Of a DNA stretch of 64,000 bases, positions 1-9,186 are shown in pieces. A program made the position numbers and the translations under genes. Source of the stretch: Paludibaculum fermentans_A (GTDB lineage: Bacteria; Acidobacteriota; Terriglobia; Bryobacterales; Bryobacteraceae); contig NZ_JBPJAQ010000003.1 in NCBI RefSeq assembly GCF_051172195.1, positions 248,001 to 312,000 on the forward strand, read 5' to 3'. The notes below the pieces were generated by a model. The model was not told the DNA's origin. It saw nothing but the letters and a program-made list of their open reading frames with translations, and did no database searches. How positions within the stretch are numbered: the first letter of the stretch is position 1; every line of letters begins with the position of its first letter.

Positions 1-620
1 AGTGCACAGCTACGCTGCTCCTTGCTATTGGGCGAAGCCGGCACAGTTACAACCGGAGGGATGATCTCGCTTAAGCTTAGATTCTTGACTCGATTGGGGA
101 GCAATGGAAGTTCGAGGGACTCGGAAAGCACGGCCTGCATGTACGCCTTGAGGCGAGGCTTCCTGAGCCAGCCATTGACGGCGACGCTCACTTCCGTAGC
201 AAGCCGGTCAGCACTATTGAAGTAACCAGGCGTAGCGGTTGCGGCCAACTCTTCCCTAAGAGCTCGTACGCGCTCCAGGTTGTCTGGGTCACGATCAGGC
301 CATTGTTCAGGTCCGTCGTCCGATAGGAACACGAGAGTCGGTATCCGGAGTCGGATGGCTTCGCGAAGCTCACACTCGGTAATTGACGATCCCCGGCAGT
401 CGACGCCAACGGGTATGAACCCATAGCGCCAAGCGAAAATGCCAACATAGAGATCGCATTGGGCAAGATCCGTCAGACAAAGGGTCAATGAGCGCTCGTC
501 GGACGCGAAGTATTGTTCCATCGCGTGCGTGCGATGGCCGCATCGCTCAAGCGTGTTCGCCACGAGCCGCCGATGCTCGCGCAGGTCGCGGTAGGTCGAC
601 GAGATGTAGATTCGGGCCAT
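1..620 (-). CDS. DUF4062 domain protein, N-terminal part (runs off the left edge)
   Basis: The frame from an ATG at 620 stays open for 206 codons to base 1 with no stop, so the gene continues outside the window. The N-terminus (MARIYISSTYRDLREHR), followed by QCDLYVGIFAWRYGF, a SITECELREA segment and IPTLVFL, matches the layout of the DUF4062 domain, a TIR/SLOG-like alpha-beta fold. In known proteins this domain usually heads large multidomain proteins, often with STAND/NACHT ATPase modules, and is frequent in defence islands. The effector or ATPase part lies outside the window, so the role is inferred. It is divergent from the EVE-HNH gene 417 bp away. No strong Shine-Dalgarno is visible. 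Confidence 0.8.
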   Translation of the reverse strand, partial: MARIYISSTYRDLREHRRLVANTLERCGHRTHAMEQYFASDERSLTLCLTDLAQCDLYVGIFAWRYGFIPVGVDCRGSSITECELREAIRLRIPTLVFLSDDGPEQWPDRDPDNLERVRALREELAATATPGYFNSADRLATEVSVAVNGWLRKPRLKAYMQAVLSESLELPLLPNRVKNLSLSEIIPPVVTVPASPNSKEQRSCA

Positions 621-1037
621 TCCCCATAAGAGGATACCGCCCAATCATGCTCGGTTGTCGGAACATCGATGCCATGCTGCGCGCCCGACCCTGAACGACG
701 AGGCTTCGGGCAGTTGCGTTGGACCCGAGTGCCACGATGGGTATTCGGGTTACTCGGCTCATGGCGATCCAGAATGTCTCGGCGTGCCGTCATTGCGGAC
801 TGGTCCTGGATTGGCATTCGAGAGTCCCCCCAGAGTCCCCCCAATTAACGGCAAAAACCCCTTTTCGCGCGTGCAAGTACTTGTGCTTGCAACGTGAGGT
901 GGCTACAACCAGTTCGGCTGTTAACCGAAGGGTTCTAGCGCGAATCGCCGTGTCCAACTCCTCCAACCAAGCCCAGCACCTAGCACACTCCGATTCGGCG
1001 GTGATAAGCTACCCCAGGGCCAGATGTGCCCACGCCG
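621..1037. other. Divergent intergenic region
   Basis: About 417 bp between the divergent DUF4062 and EVE-HNH genes. It must hold both promoters, but I see no convincing boxes or structured RNA. Short ORFs here look like chance frames. Confidence 0.4.
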
Positions 1038-2024
1038 ATGCGCTACTGGTGGGTGAATCAGAATCAGACGTACCGCCACGAACTTGCCGGCGGATACCTC
1101 TGGTCGCCCAAGCGAAATCGAGATGGCGGCCGCAATCCTTTCTACGAATCCATGCGCGAGGTGGCTCCTGGGGATATCATCTTCTCATTCAAGGACACAC
1201 GAATCGTCGCCATCGGTGTCGCACAGTCACATTGTTGGGAGAGCCCCAAACCGGCAGAGTTCGGTGTTGCTGGCCAGTATTGGGAAAACGTCGGGTGGAA
1301 AGTCAGAGTTCAGTTCACACCACTTCTCCACCAACTCCGCCCCAAGGACCACATCGATGTCCTGAGGTCTGAGCTGCCTGGCAAGTATGCTCCCCTCCAG
1401 TCGAACGGAAACGGTCTACAGGGTATCTATCTGACCGAGGTATCTGAACCATTGGCCGAAGTGCTGGGGGGACTGATCGGGCCTGAGGCGCGGCTCATCA
1501 CTATGCCCCGGGTTTCAACTATCCCTGCTCACCCAGAGAGTGCTGCGGCCAGGGCTGCCGACGATCTGGACTACTGGGAACACAAATTGGAGCAGTTGGT
1601 TGTGGCGGATACCTCAGTTCCAGAGACCGAGAAGGAGGCAATCATCCGGGCTCGGCGTGGACAGGGGCTGTTCAAGCAGCGGGTTCTTCGACTCGAGACC
1701 CAGTGCCGGATCACAGGGGTGGACAAAGTGGATCATCTGGTAGCCAGCCACTGCAAACCCTGGCGTGACTCAAGCAATGAGGAACGACTAAATGGCGAGA
1801 ATGGGTTACTCCTCACCCCTACCATCGACCACCTTTTCGACCGCGGCTTCATTGGGTTCGAGGACTCCGGAGACCTCATCGTTTCCCCTGTCGCTCACCG
1901 GCAGTCCCTCCAACGCATGGGAGTTGAAACCGGACATGTCGTGAACGTCGGCGGGTTTACCCAGGGGCAGAGGAGATTTCTGGACTTTCACAGAACTTCA
2001 GTTCTCCTCCGAGCGGTGAGGTAG
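1038..2024 (+). CDS. EVE-like domain / HNH endonuclease fusion
   Basis: A 328-residue protein starting at ATG 1038 (MRYWWVNQNQTYRHE); a GTG at 1026 would add four residues. The N-terminal ~150 residues look like an EVE/PUA-type module (YWWVNQNQTY, GDIIFSF, IVAIGVA), a fold that reads modified bases. The C-terminal ~110 residues carry an HNH nuclease signature: CRITGVDKVDHLVASHCKPW, then NGLLLTPTIDHLFD. Proteins of this architecture are predicted modification-dependent restriction enzymes that cut DNA bearing modified cytosine; that function is inferred from the family. No methyltransferase is nearby, as expected for a type IV-like enzyme. Confidence 0.85.
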   Translation: MRYWWVNQNQTYRHELAGGYLWSPKRNRDGGRNPFYESMREVAPGDIIFSFKDTRIVAIGVAQSHCWESPKPAEFGVAGQYWENVGWKVRVQFTPLLHQLRPKDHIDVLRSELPGKYAPLQSNGNGLQGIYLTEVSEPLAEVLGGLIGPEARLITMPRVSTIPAHPESAAARAADDLDYWEHKLEQLVVADTSVPETEKEAIIRARRGQGLFKQRVLRLETQCRITGVDKVDHLVASHCKPWRDSSNEERLNGENGLLLTPTIDHLFDRGFIGFEDSGDLIVSPVAHRQSLQRMGVETGHVVNVGGFTQGQRRFLDFHRTSVLLRAVR

Positions 2025-2477
2025 GACCAGCGGCCACCGAGTGACGCCAGGTTCCTATACCTGTCTCAGGGACCGGCACCTCACGGTCAAGTCTTGCCCA
2101 GAGTTGCGCATGGAGGTCTGGGGGCCGAGGTCAGCACTCCAGTTCCCCTCGCGTCATGCTGGCCTCTCGCACCCGAGGGCACCATTCCCAAGAAGCGGGG
2201 CACGCGACCCCGGGTTCTCGTGACCGCCAGGTTCGCGCGGAGGCCGTCAGGAAGCCGGCCAAAGGGCGGTGAGTACGGTAACCGTCAGAATAGTCACACC
2301 TGACGAGCGGAAGCACCAGCCCATAGTCTCAACAAGGGCGCGCTGGCAGCTACCCTAGAGGCGCCCGGCAGGATGGAAGTAGACTTCATGCCTGACAATT
2401 TGAGCACCTGGTGATGGGTTCGTCTCAGCCACGAGGCCAGCGAGTCACCCGGATTCTTATGAACTCGTCGGTGTTGG
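2025..2477. other. Gene-free stretch
   Basis: About 450 bp between the ends of two converging genes. Only short chance ORFs; no terminator hairpin or repeat recognised. Confidence 0.4.
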
Positions 2478-3311
2478 CTATCGTGCGCTATGGGTGCTTG
2501 GGACGGCTCGTTGTTGGTCGGCACCGTTCGGGAGCAGACCAAGGACAAAGATCTGAACAGTGCGGTCGGACCGAAGTCGGCCTTCATTCACCGCGGAGCC
2601 GTGCTCCCTTGGACCAACGGTGAGAATGAGGGGGCGGGGCGTGTCGAATGACAATGTACGCCTAAGCTGCTCACTCACCCACTCTGTCCTGGCGCGCGCA
2701 AGCCCTTCGTTGGACCCGAAGTCAAGAGCCAAACTTCCTTTGACAGGTAGTTTATCAGCCGAACCTACAAGTAGGAGCTGGCACTCAGTTGATTTTGGGC
2801 AGGATGCCCGGAATTTCGCCGCCGCCGAAGCGATGTTGGCACAGACTGGGGTGTTGACCTCCCCGCTATTCTGTATCAATTCATCTGCGCTTCCGGATCT
2901 GAACGGACCAATGCACCCGAGATTGCTCCATGGTTCGTTCCTCTCCTGTGGCGTCGGGTCTGGGGAGATGTGGCAAGCTACGAACACTGTTATTGCGCCT
3001 ACGCCGAGTATGAATGCAATCAATTGAATGCCAGAGAACCACCTTGTTTGACGGTTGATCTCCAACTTCCAGCCAGGTTCTTTCCCGGCGCCAGTCAAAG
3101 GCGCGCCAAATGCTAGGTGTCCCGAAACTAGGGAGCAGATTAGCGCCGACCAAGCGAACACGAGACAGCACCACCAGTACCCCGTGACGGGCTGCCCTCT
3201 AAGAAAATCTTTCAAGAACCCCAAGCTAAGGACAAGGGTTCCAGTGGCCCAATTCGACAGTTGCTTAGCCCACTCACCGGCAATCCTGACCGCGTCCTCC
3301 ATATCTGGCAT
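2478..3311 (-). CDS. Membrane protein with C-terminal OmpA-like domain
   Basis: A 277-residue protein. Three hydrophobic stretches are visible, at about 20-35, 48-70 and 92-112, followed by a soluble region. From about residue 170 the pattern resembles an OmpA/MotB peptidoglycan-binding fold: LLLVGSADK, then NEGLARARTEWVSEQL, then RSDRTVQIFV, matching the family's G-x-D, LSxxRAxxV and RxVEI elements. This suggests an inner-membrane protein with a domain reaching the cell wall. The 108-residue gene lies 10 bp upstream on the same strand, so the two probably form an operon. MotA/ZorA-like partners were looked for and not found. Confidence 0.6.
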   Translation of the reverse strand: MPDMEDAVRIAGEWAKQLSNWATGTLVLSLGFLKDFLRGQPVTGYWWCCLVFAWSALICSLVSGHLAFGAPLTGAGKEPGWKLEINRQTRWFSGIQLIAFILGVGAITVFVACHISPDPTPQERNEPWSNLGCIGPFRSGSADELIQNSGEVNTPVCANIASAAAKFRASCPKSTECQLLLVGSADKLPVKGSLALDFGSNEGLARARTEWVSEQLRRTLSFDTPRPLILTVGPREHGSAVNEGRLRSDRTVQIFVLGLLPNGADQQRAVPSTHSAR

Positions 3312-3321
3312 TTGACATGCC

Positions 3322-3648
3322 TCAGCAGTCGAATGGGTAGACGCTCAGTTGAGGCCGAATCTTTTGTTTCAACTCGTGAGGATCGTCTATAGACCTAACG
3401 TTCTCTGACGCGTACTCCGAAGCAACTCTCACTGCCAAGAGATGGACTTTCCCTTCCCACGTCCGAATGTCTAGGTCCCCCTTCTCGAATTGAAGCTGCA
3501 CTGCCGCCCATAATTCCATGACGAGAGAGTCAACAGCCGGAAGTGCCTCATTCCGCAAGACGAGGCCGCGCGATTGCGCAACCTCCAAGGCGATTGCGCG
3601 GGCTCGGCCGGCGAAGAACTGGGGATCCAGAATTCCTTTTGGGGTCAC
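3322..3648 (-). CDS. Hypothetical protein, operon partner of the OmpA-like protein
   Basis: A 108-residue, mainly helical soluble protein with a GTG start at 3648; no signal peptide or membrane segment. Its stop is 10 bp before the start of the TM/OmpA-like gene, suggesting co-transcription. I do not recognise a family. Confidence 0.5.
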   Translation of the reverse strand: MTPKGILDPQFFAGRARAIALEVAQSRGLVLRNEALPAVDSLVMELWAAVQLQFEKGDLDIRTWEGKVHLLAVRVASEYASENVRSIDDPHELKQKIRPQLSVYPFDC

Positions 3649-3826
3649 ATCGAATAGTGTAACCCTACCGGTCTACCCAGAAGCCAGAGACGTCCCTTCC
3701 GCGTGAAGTGGCCCCAGCAGGCCGCAGCAGAAGTCGTGGGGAGAGAGCTCCCACTCGGCTGCCGTTGATGAGGCTCTTCAAGAAAACTCGGGCGAAATCC
3801 ATCGAACCCGGAAATATTCTTCCAGA

Positions 3827-4189
3827 ATGAAGCCAGCTCACATCTCAGATCACGATTTAGAGCGATCCTCGCTCTGGCTCGTGCGCGCCGAGGCCGAACT
3901 GGCCCGCCTAGAGGAGCACCTCCTTGGCTGCTCGCGATGTGCCGCGATGGCAGAGGACATGCCGCGTTACGTTGACACGGCGAGGATTGCTCCCGACGAG
4001 ACAGTCGACGAAGGCCTAGCTTTGCGAACTTCTCGACGCAGTCGTACTCACGGTGCGAGAGAGGGGGATTCTTACACTCGGTTTCTGCATGGTCAGTGCC
4101 GCACGGTTGCGTTCCGATTGCGTCGCGAAACGAACCGACCAGCCTTTATCGTTGGCTCTCGCGACCCCCCAACATCCAATCAACTCTAG
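3827..4189 (+). CDS. Small putative zinc-finger protein (anti-sigma-like)
   Basis: The first ~45 residues contain HISDHDLERSSLWL, then ELARLEEHLLGCSRCAAMAE. The H-x3-C-x2-C arrangement is typical of zinc-binding anti-sigma domains and matches the small protein at 6999-7208. The rest of the 120-residue frame is basic, low in conserved pattern and without a membrane helix, so the C-terminus may be frameshifted or degenerate. No ECF sigma gene is adjacent; the role as an anti-sigma factor is a family-based guess. Confidence 0.55.
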   Translation: MKPAHISDHDLERSSLWLVRAEAELARLEEHLLGCSRCAAMAEDMPRYVDTARIAPDETVDEGLALRTSRRSRTHGAREGDSYTRFLHGQCRTVAFRLRRETNRPAFIVGSRDPPTSNQL

Positions 4190-4454
4190 AGTGCCTACCA
4201 GGCTGAGTGCCCCCCTCAGACACTGACACATACTGGCCGTCAATCACCGGTATCATGAACTCCAATTTGGATTCCCAGCCTTCCGCCATCCAAAGAGCAT
4301 CAGGGGTGACGTAAGGCGTTTCCCCTGCGCTGCCCACTCGCGTGCGCGCAAGGACACAACCTCTACAGCGCAAAAGAGAAGTAATTAATTGTGAAGGGAT
4401 GAGACGCGCGTAATCTCTCTGTAATATACTCGCACCAGCTTAGGAGAAATAGAG

Positions 4455-4922
4455 ATGAAACAGCTACTTGCGATAGTGCTTTGTATTGCCATGCCGACTG
4501 CGGTCTTCTCGGCCGACAATGCTCATAAGGTTTCGTACGATGGAGGCTCAATCTCCACTATTAAGTCCGGAACCGATCTTAAACTCTACATCGACTCCGA
4601 CCACATCCGGTTCATGAAGGATAAGTCAGAAGTTGCCGTCATCCCCCCCACGGCGATCACCGAGATCAGCTACGGCCAGGATGTTCACCGCCGCGTTGGG
4701 GCCGCGATCGGCCTTGCCGTGGTCTCCTTCGGCATCGGTGCCCTTATGGCGCTCGCCAAGTCGAAGAAGCACTACATTGGACTCACATGGGACGATGCGG
4801 GCAAGAAGGGTGGCGTGGCGTTCCAGGCCGACAAGAATGACTACCGAGGCGTACTGGCCGGGTTGGAAGGTGTCACTGGGAGGAAAGCCGTGAACGCAGA
4901 TGCGATGACGGTGAAAAACTAA
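4455..4922 (+). CDS. Secreted or membrane-anchored hypothetical protein
   Basis: A 155-residue protein with a clear signal peptide (MKQLLAIVLCIAMPTAVFSA) and a good Shine-Dalgarno (AGGAGAAA) upstream of ATG 4455. The mature part begins with a beta-rich domain of about 65 residues, then a glycine-rich hydrophobic segment (GAAIGLAVVSFGIGALMALA), then a second beta-rich part. This suggests export and association with the inner membrane through the internal segment. Family not recognised. It stands alone on its strand. Confidence 0.7.
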   Translation: MKQLLAIVLCIAMPTAVFSADNAHKVSYDGGSISTIKSGTDLKLYIDSDHIRFMKDKSEVAVIPPTAITEISYGQDVHRRVGAAIGLAVVSFGIGALMALAKSKKHYIGLTWDDAGKKGGVAFQADKNDYRGVLAGLEGVTGRKAVNADAMTVKN

Positions 4923-5648
4923 GAAGCGAAGTGCGCCTTGGTTGGGGGCCTTGTGCTCACTCATGTGGCGTTGTCTGCCCATCAGATGAGCCCGCGTTCG
5001 ACCGGTAGCACGACAGCACCATTCAATTAAAGGTCGGCCCCAATCTCGCAGGCTTGCTGGACATCCCGAGTTCCATAACGATCAATGGAAGGCCGCAGCG
5101 CGGCTTGACGAATGTCCTTGGGGTCCCGCAGACGTGAAGGGTGACAGTGTCTTGCGCGAAGTATCCGTGCCGTGTCGCAGGGAGGTCACGTCCTGCCGAC
5201 AAAGCGGGCGATGGTCCGCATTCGCTTGCTTCACCTGGGCCCATATGACGGCCACGCCAACCCCGGCTCAATCGGCCGCACCGGCTTCGAGACTGTCCTC
5301 ATCGCCCTGCCATACCTGCTGCCATACTTCGCCCGCGGTGCCCGGTTTAGTCTTCTCTGCTAGACATGCCGGAGGTAATCTGGCATTTTCAGTCCGAGAG
5401 GAACAATTTTAGTCGTTTGGCTACGCAATTCGCCAACCGGCTACCGTGGCCGCGACATCGAGGTCCGCGTGATTCTAGAGTGGACCTGCGAGCTGAGGCG
5501 AATCATCGCCGCATGACACCACACGACAAGCCTGATCATTCCTCAGTGCGAATCAAAATACGGCTGGACCATTTGATTAAAATAAGCGCACTTAGAACGA
5601 ATCAGACGCGCCACCGGGTCCATGCGGTGATAGACTTGCTGCGGACCT
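4923..5648. other. Gene-free stretch upstream of the PEP-CTERM genes
   Basis: About 725 bp with no convincing gene. The last ~30 bp (around 5620-5648) share a conserved block, cggtgatagacttg, with the leader of the next PEP-CTERM gene at about 6418-6441. Confidence 0.4.
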
Positions 5649-6260
5649 ATGCGCAAATTCACTATTTTTAGTATTCTAGCCCTCGCAGTACTCCTGTCAC
5701 CGAGCCTTTGGCCGAGCGTGATATACCACTACGAGGGCGCTATTTTTCCAGATCAAACATCCAGAGTAACGGCGACTTTCGAGTTTGCCAGTGCGCTGCC
5801 GGACATGCCCCTAACAGATGTCATGTCACTCACAACCTTCTGGGCGATCTCAGATGGTCAGCGGTTCTTCTCCGGACCCCTCCCGCCAAGCAGTAGCTTA
5901 TATGCCTCACTTTACATGGCAGTTGTTGGCGAGCAATATGTCCCGGATTGGCATTTCTCCGCAGTACTAGTCCCGGACCCCGAAATTTGGATCTCCTCAG
6001 AGCCAGGTTACGATTCTCGAGGAATCCCATTCTTCCTTAGAGACCCTTTGATACCCGATGCGGTCAGTGCGTATGGAGAATGGACCTATACAAGCTACCC
6101 TGAGCCAAGCACAGCCACCCCTGAGGCGAGTTCCGGAATGCTCCTTTCGTTGGGTGTGGGGCTCTTCGGTGCTATCCAGATCCTTACACGAAAAGGATGC
6201 AGGGGCGCGAGATCGATCAAGTCTTGCGTGCTCCCTTGGGCAAATTTCCGGAAGCGCTAA
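5649..6260 (+). CDS. PEP-CTERM-type secreted protein (copy 1)
   Basis: A 203-residue protein with an N-terminal signal peptide (hydrophobic residues 5-22) and a C-terminal sorting region: TPEASSGMLLSLGVGLFGA followed by basic residues. PEP-CTERM proteins are exported and processed by exosortase (EpsH/XrtA type), often in exopolysaccharide-producing bacteria; no exosortase is in this window. It is a tandem paralogue of the next gene: both share AVL.SPSLWPSVI near the N-terminus, the PLTDV segment and the sorting signal. Here the motif reads PEA rather than PEP, and about 17 residues extend past the basic cluster, so sorting may be impaired. No Shine-Dalgarno is obvious. Confidence 0.75.
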   Translation: MRKFTIFSILALAVLLSPSLWPSVIYHYEGAIFPDQTSRVTATFEFASALPDMPLTDVMSLTTFWAISDGQRFFSGPLPPSSSLYASLYMAVVGEQYVPDWHFSAVLVPDPEIWISSEPGYDSRGIPFFLRDPLIPDAVSAYGEWTYTSYPEPSTATPEASSGMLLSLGVGLFGAIQILTRKGCRGARSIKSCVLPWANFRKR

Positions 6261-6441
6261 TCACCATTGCGTAGTGCCCGGAGCGCTGCCAACTGGCTAG
6301 ACCTGTCTATTCAATGTCTGCGCTCCCCATCCTTGTATCGGAATTTCCCGTCCGAGTGCGTCCATTGGCGACAATAATCCCAGAGAAGACAATTCGCCCC
6401 ATCCCGTTTGCCCGGAGCGGTGATAGACTTGTCTGAGCCAT

Positions 6442-7002
6442 ATGCGCTATTCCAACCTTTTGAAGGTTATCACGCTCGCAGTTCTAGTGTCGCCGAGCCT
6501 CTGGCCGAGCGTCATTCACACCTACGAGGGTCACTATTTTCCTGACTTCAATGAGCCATCGGGGCAAAGCGCGAGCATCAGAGTGACTGCAAATTTCACT
6601 TTTGATGATCCATTGCCGATGATGCCGCTAACCGATGTCTCTTCACTGGTGACTTTCTGGGAGATCACCGATGGAGACCATCACTTTGACGGGATTACTA
6701 TCCCCGGTTCAAGTGTCTTGCTCGTCTATCTCTCGCTGGCGGTAGACAGTCACAATAGGATTTCTGATTGGGCTTTTTTCGCTGGGCCTTGGGGTAACCC
6801 CGACGTCTATATTTATTCGACTAAGGGCCACGACGCACGGGGGGTCATCGTCCAGAACTACGACCCATTGCTGGGCTACTCGATAAACAGAGTAGGCATC
6901 TGGGACGGCGTGAACACACCCGAGCCAAGCTCCGGGGTGCTCCTCTCGTTGGGCATAGGGCTCTGCCTTGCGGCCAGAAAGTTCCGGCGAGCCAGATCCT
7001 AG
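6442..7002 (+). CDS. PEP-CTERM-type secreted protein (copy 2)
   Basis: A 186-residue paralogue of the preceding gene. Signal peptide at residues 1-24; C-terminal signal TPEPSSGVLLSLGIGLCLAA then an RKFRRARS basic end, a standard PEP-CTERM tripartite tail. The body is beta-rich and probably extracellular. The block cggtgatagacttg just upstream is shared with copy 1, so the duplication included the leader. Its 3' end overlaps that of the small zinc-finger gene on the other strand by 4 bp. Confidence 0.8.
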   Translation: MRYSNLLKVITLAVLVSPSLWPSVIHTYEGHYFPDFNEPSGQSASIRVTANFTFDDPLPMMPLTDVSSLVTFWEITDGDHHFDGITIPGSSVLLVYLSLAVDSHNRISDWAFFAGPWGNPDVYIYSTKGHDARGVIVQNYDPLLGYSINRVGIWDGVNTPEPSSGVLLSLGIGLCLAARKFRRARS

Positions 7003-7208
7003 TGGCGGTGGCGGGATTCCCTCCAAGGATTAAGCCGAAGCAATGCGCCTCTTACGATTTTCGCGTAAGATCGCATTTCTTCGGCTTCTTCCGCGCATGA
7101 GGGACAGGCTAGGAGATGCTCCTCAAGGTTGGCCAGTTCGCGTTCGTCCTTGATTAGCCCTAGGCTGTAGCGCTCAAGGTCGTCGTCTGAGGCGTGTGTC
7201 AGTTGCAT
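6999..7208 (-). CDS. Small putative zinc-finger protein (anti-sigma-like), second copy
   Basis: A 69-residue protein starting at ATG 7208 (MQLTHASDDDLERYSLGL). The segment ELANLEEHLLACPSCAEEAE has the same H-x3-C-x2-C pattern and DLER.SL.L lead-in as the protein at 3827. It lacks a transmembrane segment and a sigma partner, so it may be a stand-alone regulatory zinc finger. I chose the internal ATG because the longer frame adds sequence unlike the paralogue. Confidence 0.65.
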   Translation of the reverse strand: MQLTHASDDDLERYSLGLIKDERELANLEEHLLACPSCAEEAEEMRSYAKIVRGALLRLNPWRESRHRH

Positions 7209-7394
7209 TCTGTGAAGGTGGTGCGGGTGCCTGGGGATTTCTCTCAGTTTTTTTTCGGACTCTGCAGCTGCTGTGGGGATGGAGACGATGAACGCTCCTC
7301 TGGCCGCCACCTATTTCAGTCTGAAATAGGTCACTCCATACCTGCAAAGGCGACCGTTGCGGCCGGGGCGAAGATCCGGTACACTTGCGCCGAA

Positions 7395-8126
7395 ATGAAA
7401 ACAATCCTAGGATTGCTGGTCTTTTCTCCCCTTGGCGGCATGGTTGCGTTGGCAGCCATGTCCACGGCTACAGTGGACACATTCGTGGACCCTAGCTGGG
7501 GATCGACCTGCGCTCCAGGAACATCAGTAGGGACAACATCCGCATCGTGGGCAATGCCGCCCTGCGATGTACGGCCAGATGTCATTGGGTCAGACAGCTA
7601 TGCCTGGGGGTATGCGATGGTGTCTACCGTACCCTTCAGGACGACCATTGGCGTTGGCGGCGGTGGTACGCATTCGGTTGATGCGTATGCATACACAGAC
7701 TGGGCGGACGTGATCGACATTTCGGGCCTGGACCCCACTCGTACTTACATCTTCAACCTTGATCTCGCGATAGTGGTATTTGGCTTCAACGGCGTCCCGA
7801 TCAACGACGAGGTGCAGGGGTTCGGCTCAGTGGATTTTCCGGGCGGGAGCGAACTCATCGGCGGACCTTCGCCATCTAGCAAGAAAGTCAATATTGGGAC
7901 CATTACGCTCACCGGCGTAACGGGCTTCCAATTTCCGGTGTTTTTGACTGCCTCCTCTGAGGTCCATCCCGTCACACCAGTTGGCGGCGGAATCTACGCC
8001 ACTTATACCTTTGAACGATCGCTCGGCGTCGTCCCAGAGCCACAAACAGGTCTCATCTGCGGAGGGGGACTGCTGCTACTGACGTTCTTGAAGTTACGCA
8101 GTAGTATGCAACATACACCGGATTAG
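7395..8126 (+). CDS. PEP-CTERM-type secreted protein (third, unrelated)
   Basis: A 243-residue protein from ATG 7395 with signal peptide MKTILGLLVFSPLGGMVALA and C-terminal sorting signal VVPEPQTGLICGGGLLLLTF followed by LKLRSS. The mature part is Gly/Ser/Thr-rich and beta-structured with one potential disulfide pair (two Cys around residues 34 and 54). It is not a duplicate of the two upstream PEP-CTERM proteins, but its position suggests a shared surface or EPS role. A longer upstream frame exists, but the signal peptide fixes this start. Confidence 0.8.
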   Translation: MKTILGLLVFSPLGGMVALAAMSTATVDTFVDPSWGSTCAPGTSVGTTSASWAMPPCDVRPDVIGSDSYAWGYAMVSTVPFRTTIGVGGGGTHSVDAYAYTDWADVIDISGLDPTRTYIFNLDLAIVVFGFNGVPINDEVQGFGSVDFPGGSELIGGPSPSSKKVNIGTITLTGVTGFQFPVFLTASSEVHPVTPVGGGIYATYTFERSLGVVPEPQTGLICGGGLLLLTFLKLRSSMQHTPD

Positions 8127-8196
8127 AAAGCCTTGATTCACCCAGGGTTTGAAATTGACGAGCCTTCGTGCCCCCATCGAGATCCTAGCGGCTAGC

Positions 8197-9186
8197 CTAC
8201 TTGGGCTTCCACTCCCGTGCCAGACGCTGGGCCTCGGCGATCTGATTTGGAGTCATACTCTCAGCGATTATATCCCTCAACTTGATGCTAATCTGCTGTA
8301 GGTCGCCTCTGGCGCGAGAGGCTGAGAGGTTCATCCACTTGTGTGCCTCGACGAAGTCTTGAACGACACCGTGACCTTGGAAGTATAGATACCCCAAGTA
8401 ATGTTGGGCGTCGGAGTTTCCTTGTTCCGCGGATTGGCGATACAGTACTGAGGCACGTGAGTAGTCCAGCTCCACCCCTTTGCCCTCGTCGTACATCCTG
8501 CCCAGCCAGAATGCGGCCTGGCCATTTCCATGCGCCGCAGCCTTCTGGTACCAGTTAATCGCTTCGGCGAGATTAGCCGACACTCCTTTCCCGAGCTCGT
8601 ACATTTTTCCTAGGGTCCCTTCGGCTTCACTTTCGCCTTGAGCAGCCGCCAATCGGTACCAAGCCGCTGCCCGTGTGTAGTCCTTTGGTACACCATAGCC
8701 GAGCCCATATAGCCTACCAAGTGCCATCTGAGCACGAGGATTTCCTTGGTCGGCGGATTTGCGAAACCACCTCGATGCTTCTTGGAAGTCTTGTTGCACG
8801 CCGCGCCCGTCACAGTACAATCCACCCAAAAGCCCCTGGCTTTCACTATCGCCCTGGTCCGCTGCTTTGCGAAACCACTTGGCAGCCAGGCTGAAGTCCT
8901 GGGGGACACCTTCTCCAATGTAAAACAACATGCCCAGACTCGACTGAGCAGGAATGTGCCCCCGTTCGGCCGCTTTGAGAGTCCAGTTGTACCCTTCAGC
9001 TGTATTCCCTTCGAAGAAAAAGCGCGCCCCCAAGGCCACCTGGGCCTCCAGGTTTCCCTCTTCTGCCCGGCGCGTGATCTCGTCCTTGGGTGACGAACTG
9101 CCGATCGGCTTTTGTCGCTCTGGTGGCTGCCCGCCCGTTGCCATCACGACAGTCAGAATGATCATCAAGTAGATCTTAAATGCCAT
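8197..9186 (-). CDS. Secreted Sel1-repeat protein
   Basis: A 329-residue protein from ATG 9186, with GGAG 8 nt upstream. An N-terminal signal peptide (MAFKIYLMIILTVVMATG) is followed by about seven Sel1-like repeats of 36 residues, each with the A..LG..Y..G.GV..D...A..W...AA.QG pattern, and a short charged tail. Sel1 repeats form alpha-solenoids that mediate protein interactions, often in envelope or signalling complexes. The partner is unknown. Confidence 0.9.
   Translation of the reverse strand: MAFKIYLMIILTVVMATGGQPPERQKPIGSSSPKDEITRRAEEGNLEAQVALGARFFFEGNTAEGYNWTLKAAERGHIPAQSSLGMLFYIGEGVPQDFSLAAKWFRKAADQGDSESQGLLGGLYCDGRGVQQDFQEASRWFRKSADQGNPRAQMALGRLYGLGYGVPKDYTRAAAWYRLAAAQGESEAEGTLGKMYELGKGVSANLAEAINWYQKAAAHGNGQAAFWLGRMYDEGKGVELDYSRASVLYRQSAEQGNSDAQHYLGYLYFQGHGVVQDFVEAHKWMNLSASRARGDLQQISIKLRDIIAESMTPNQIAEAQRLAREWKPK

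Noticed and set aside
2478..3648. Zorya-type defence genes
   Set aside because: No MotA/ZorA homologue or ZorD/ZorE; only a generic OmpA-like end.
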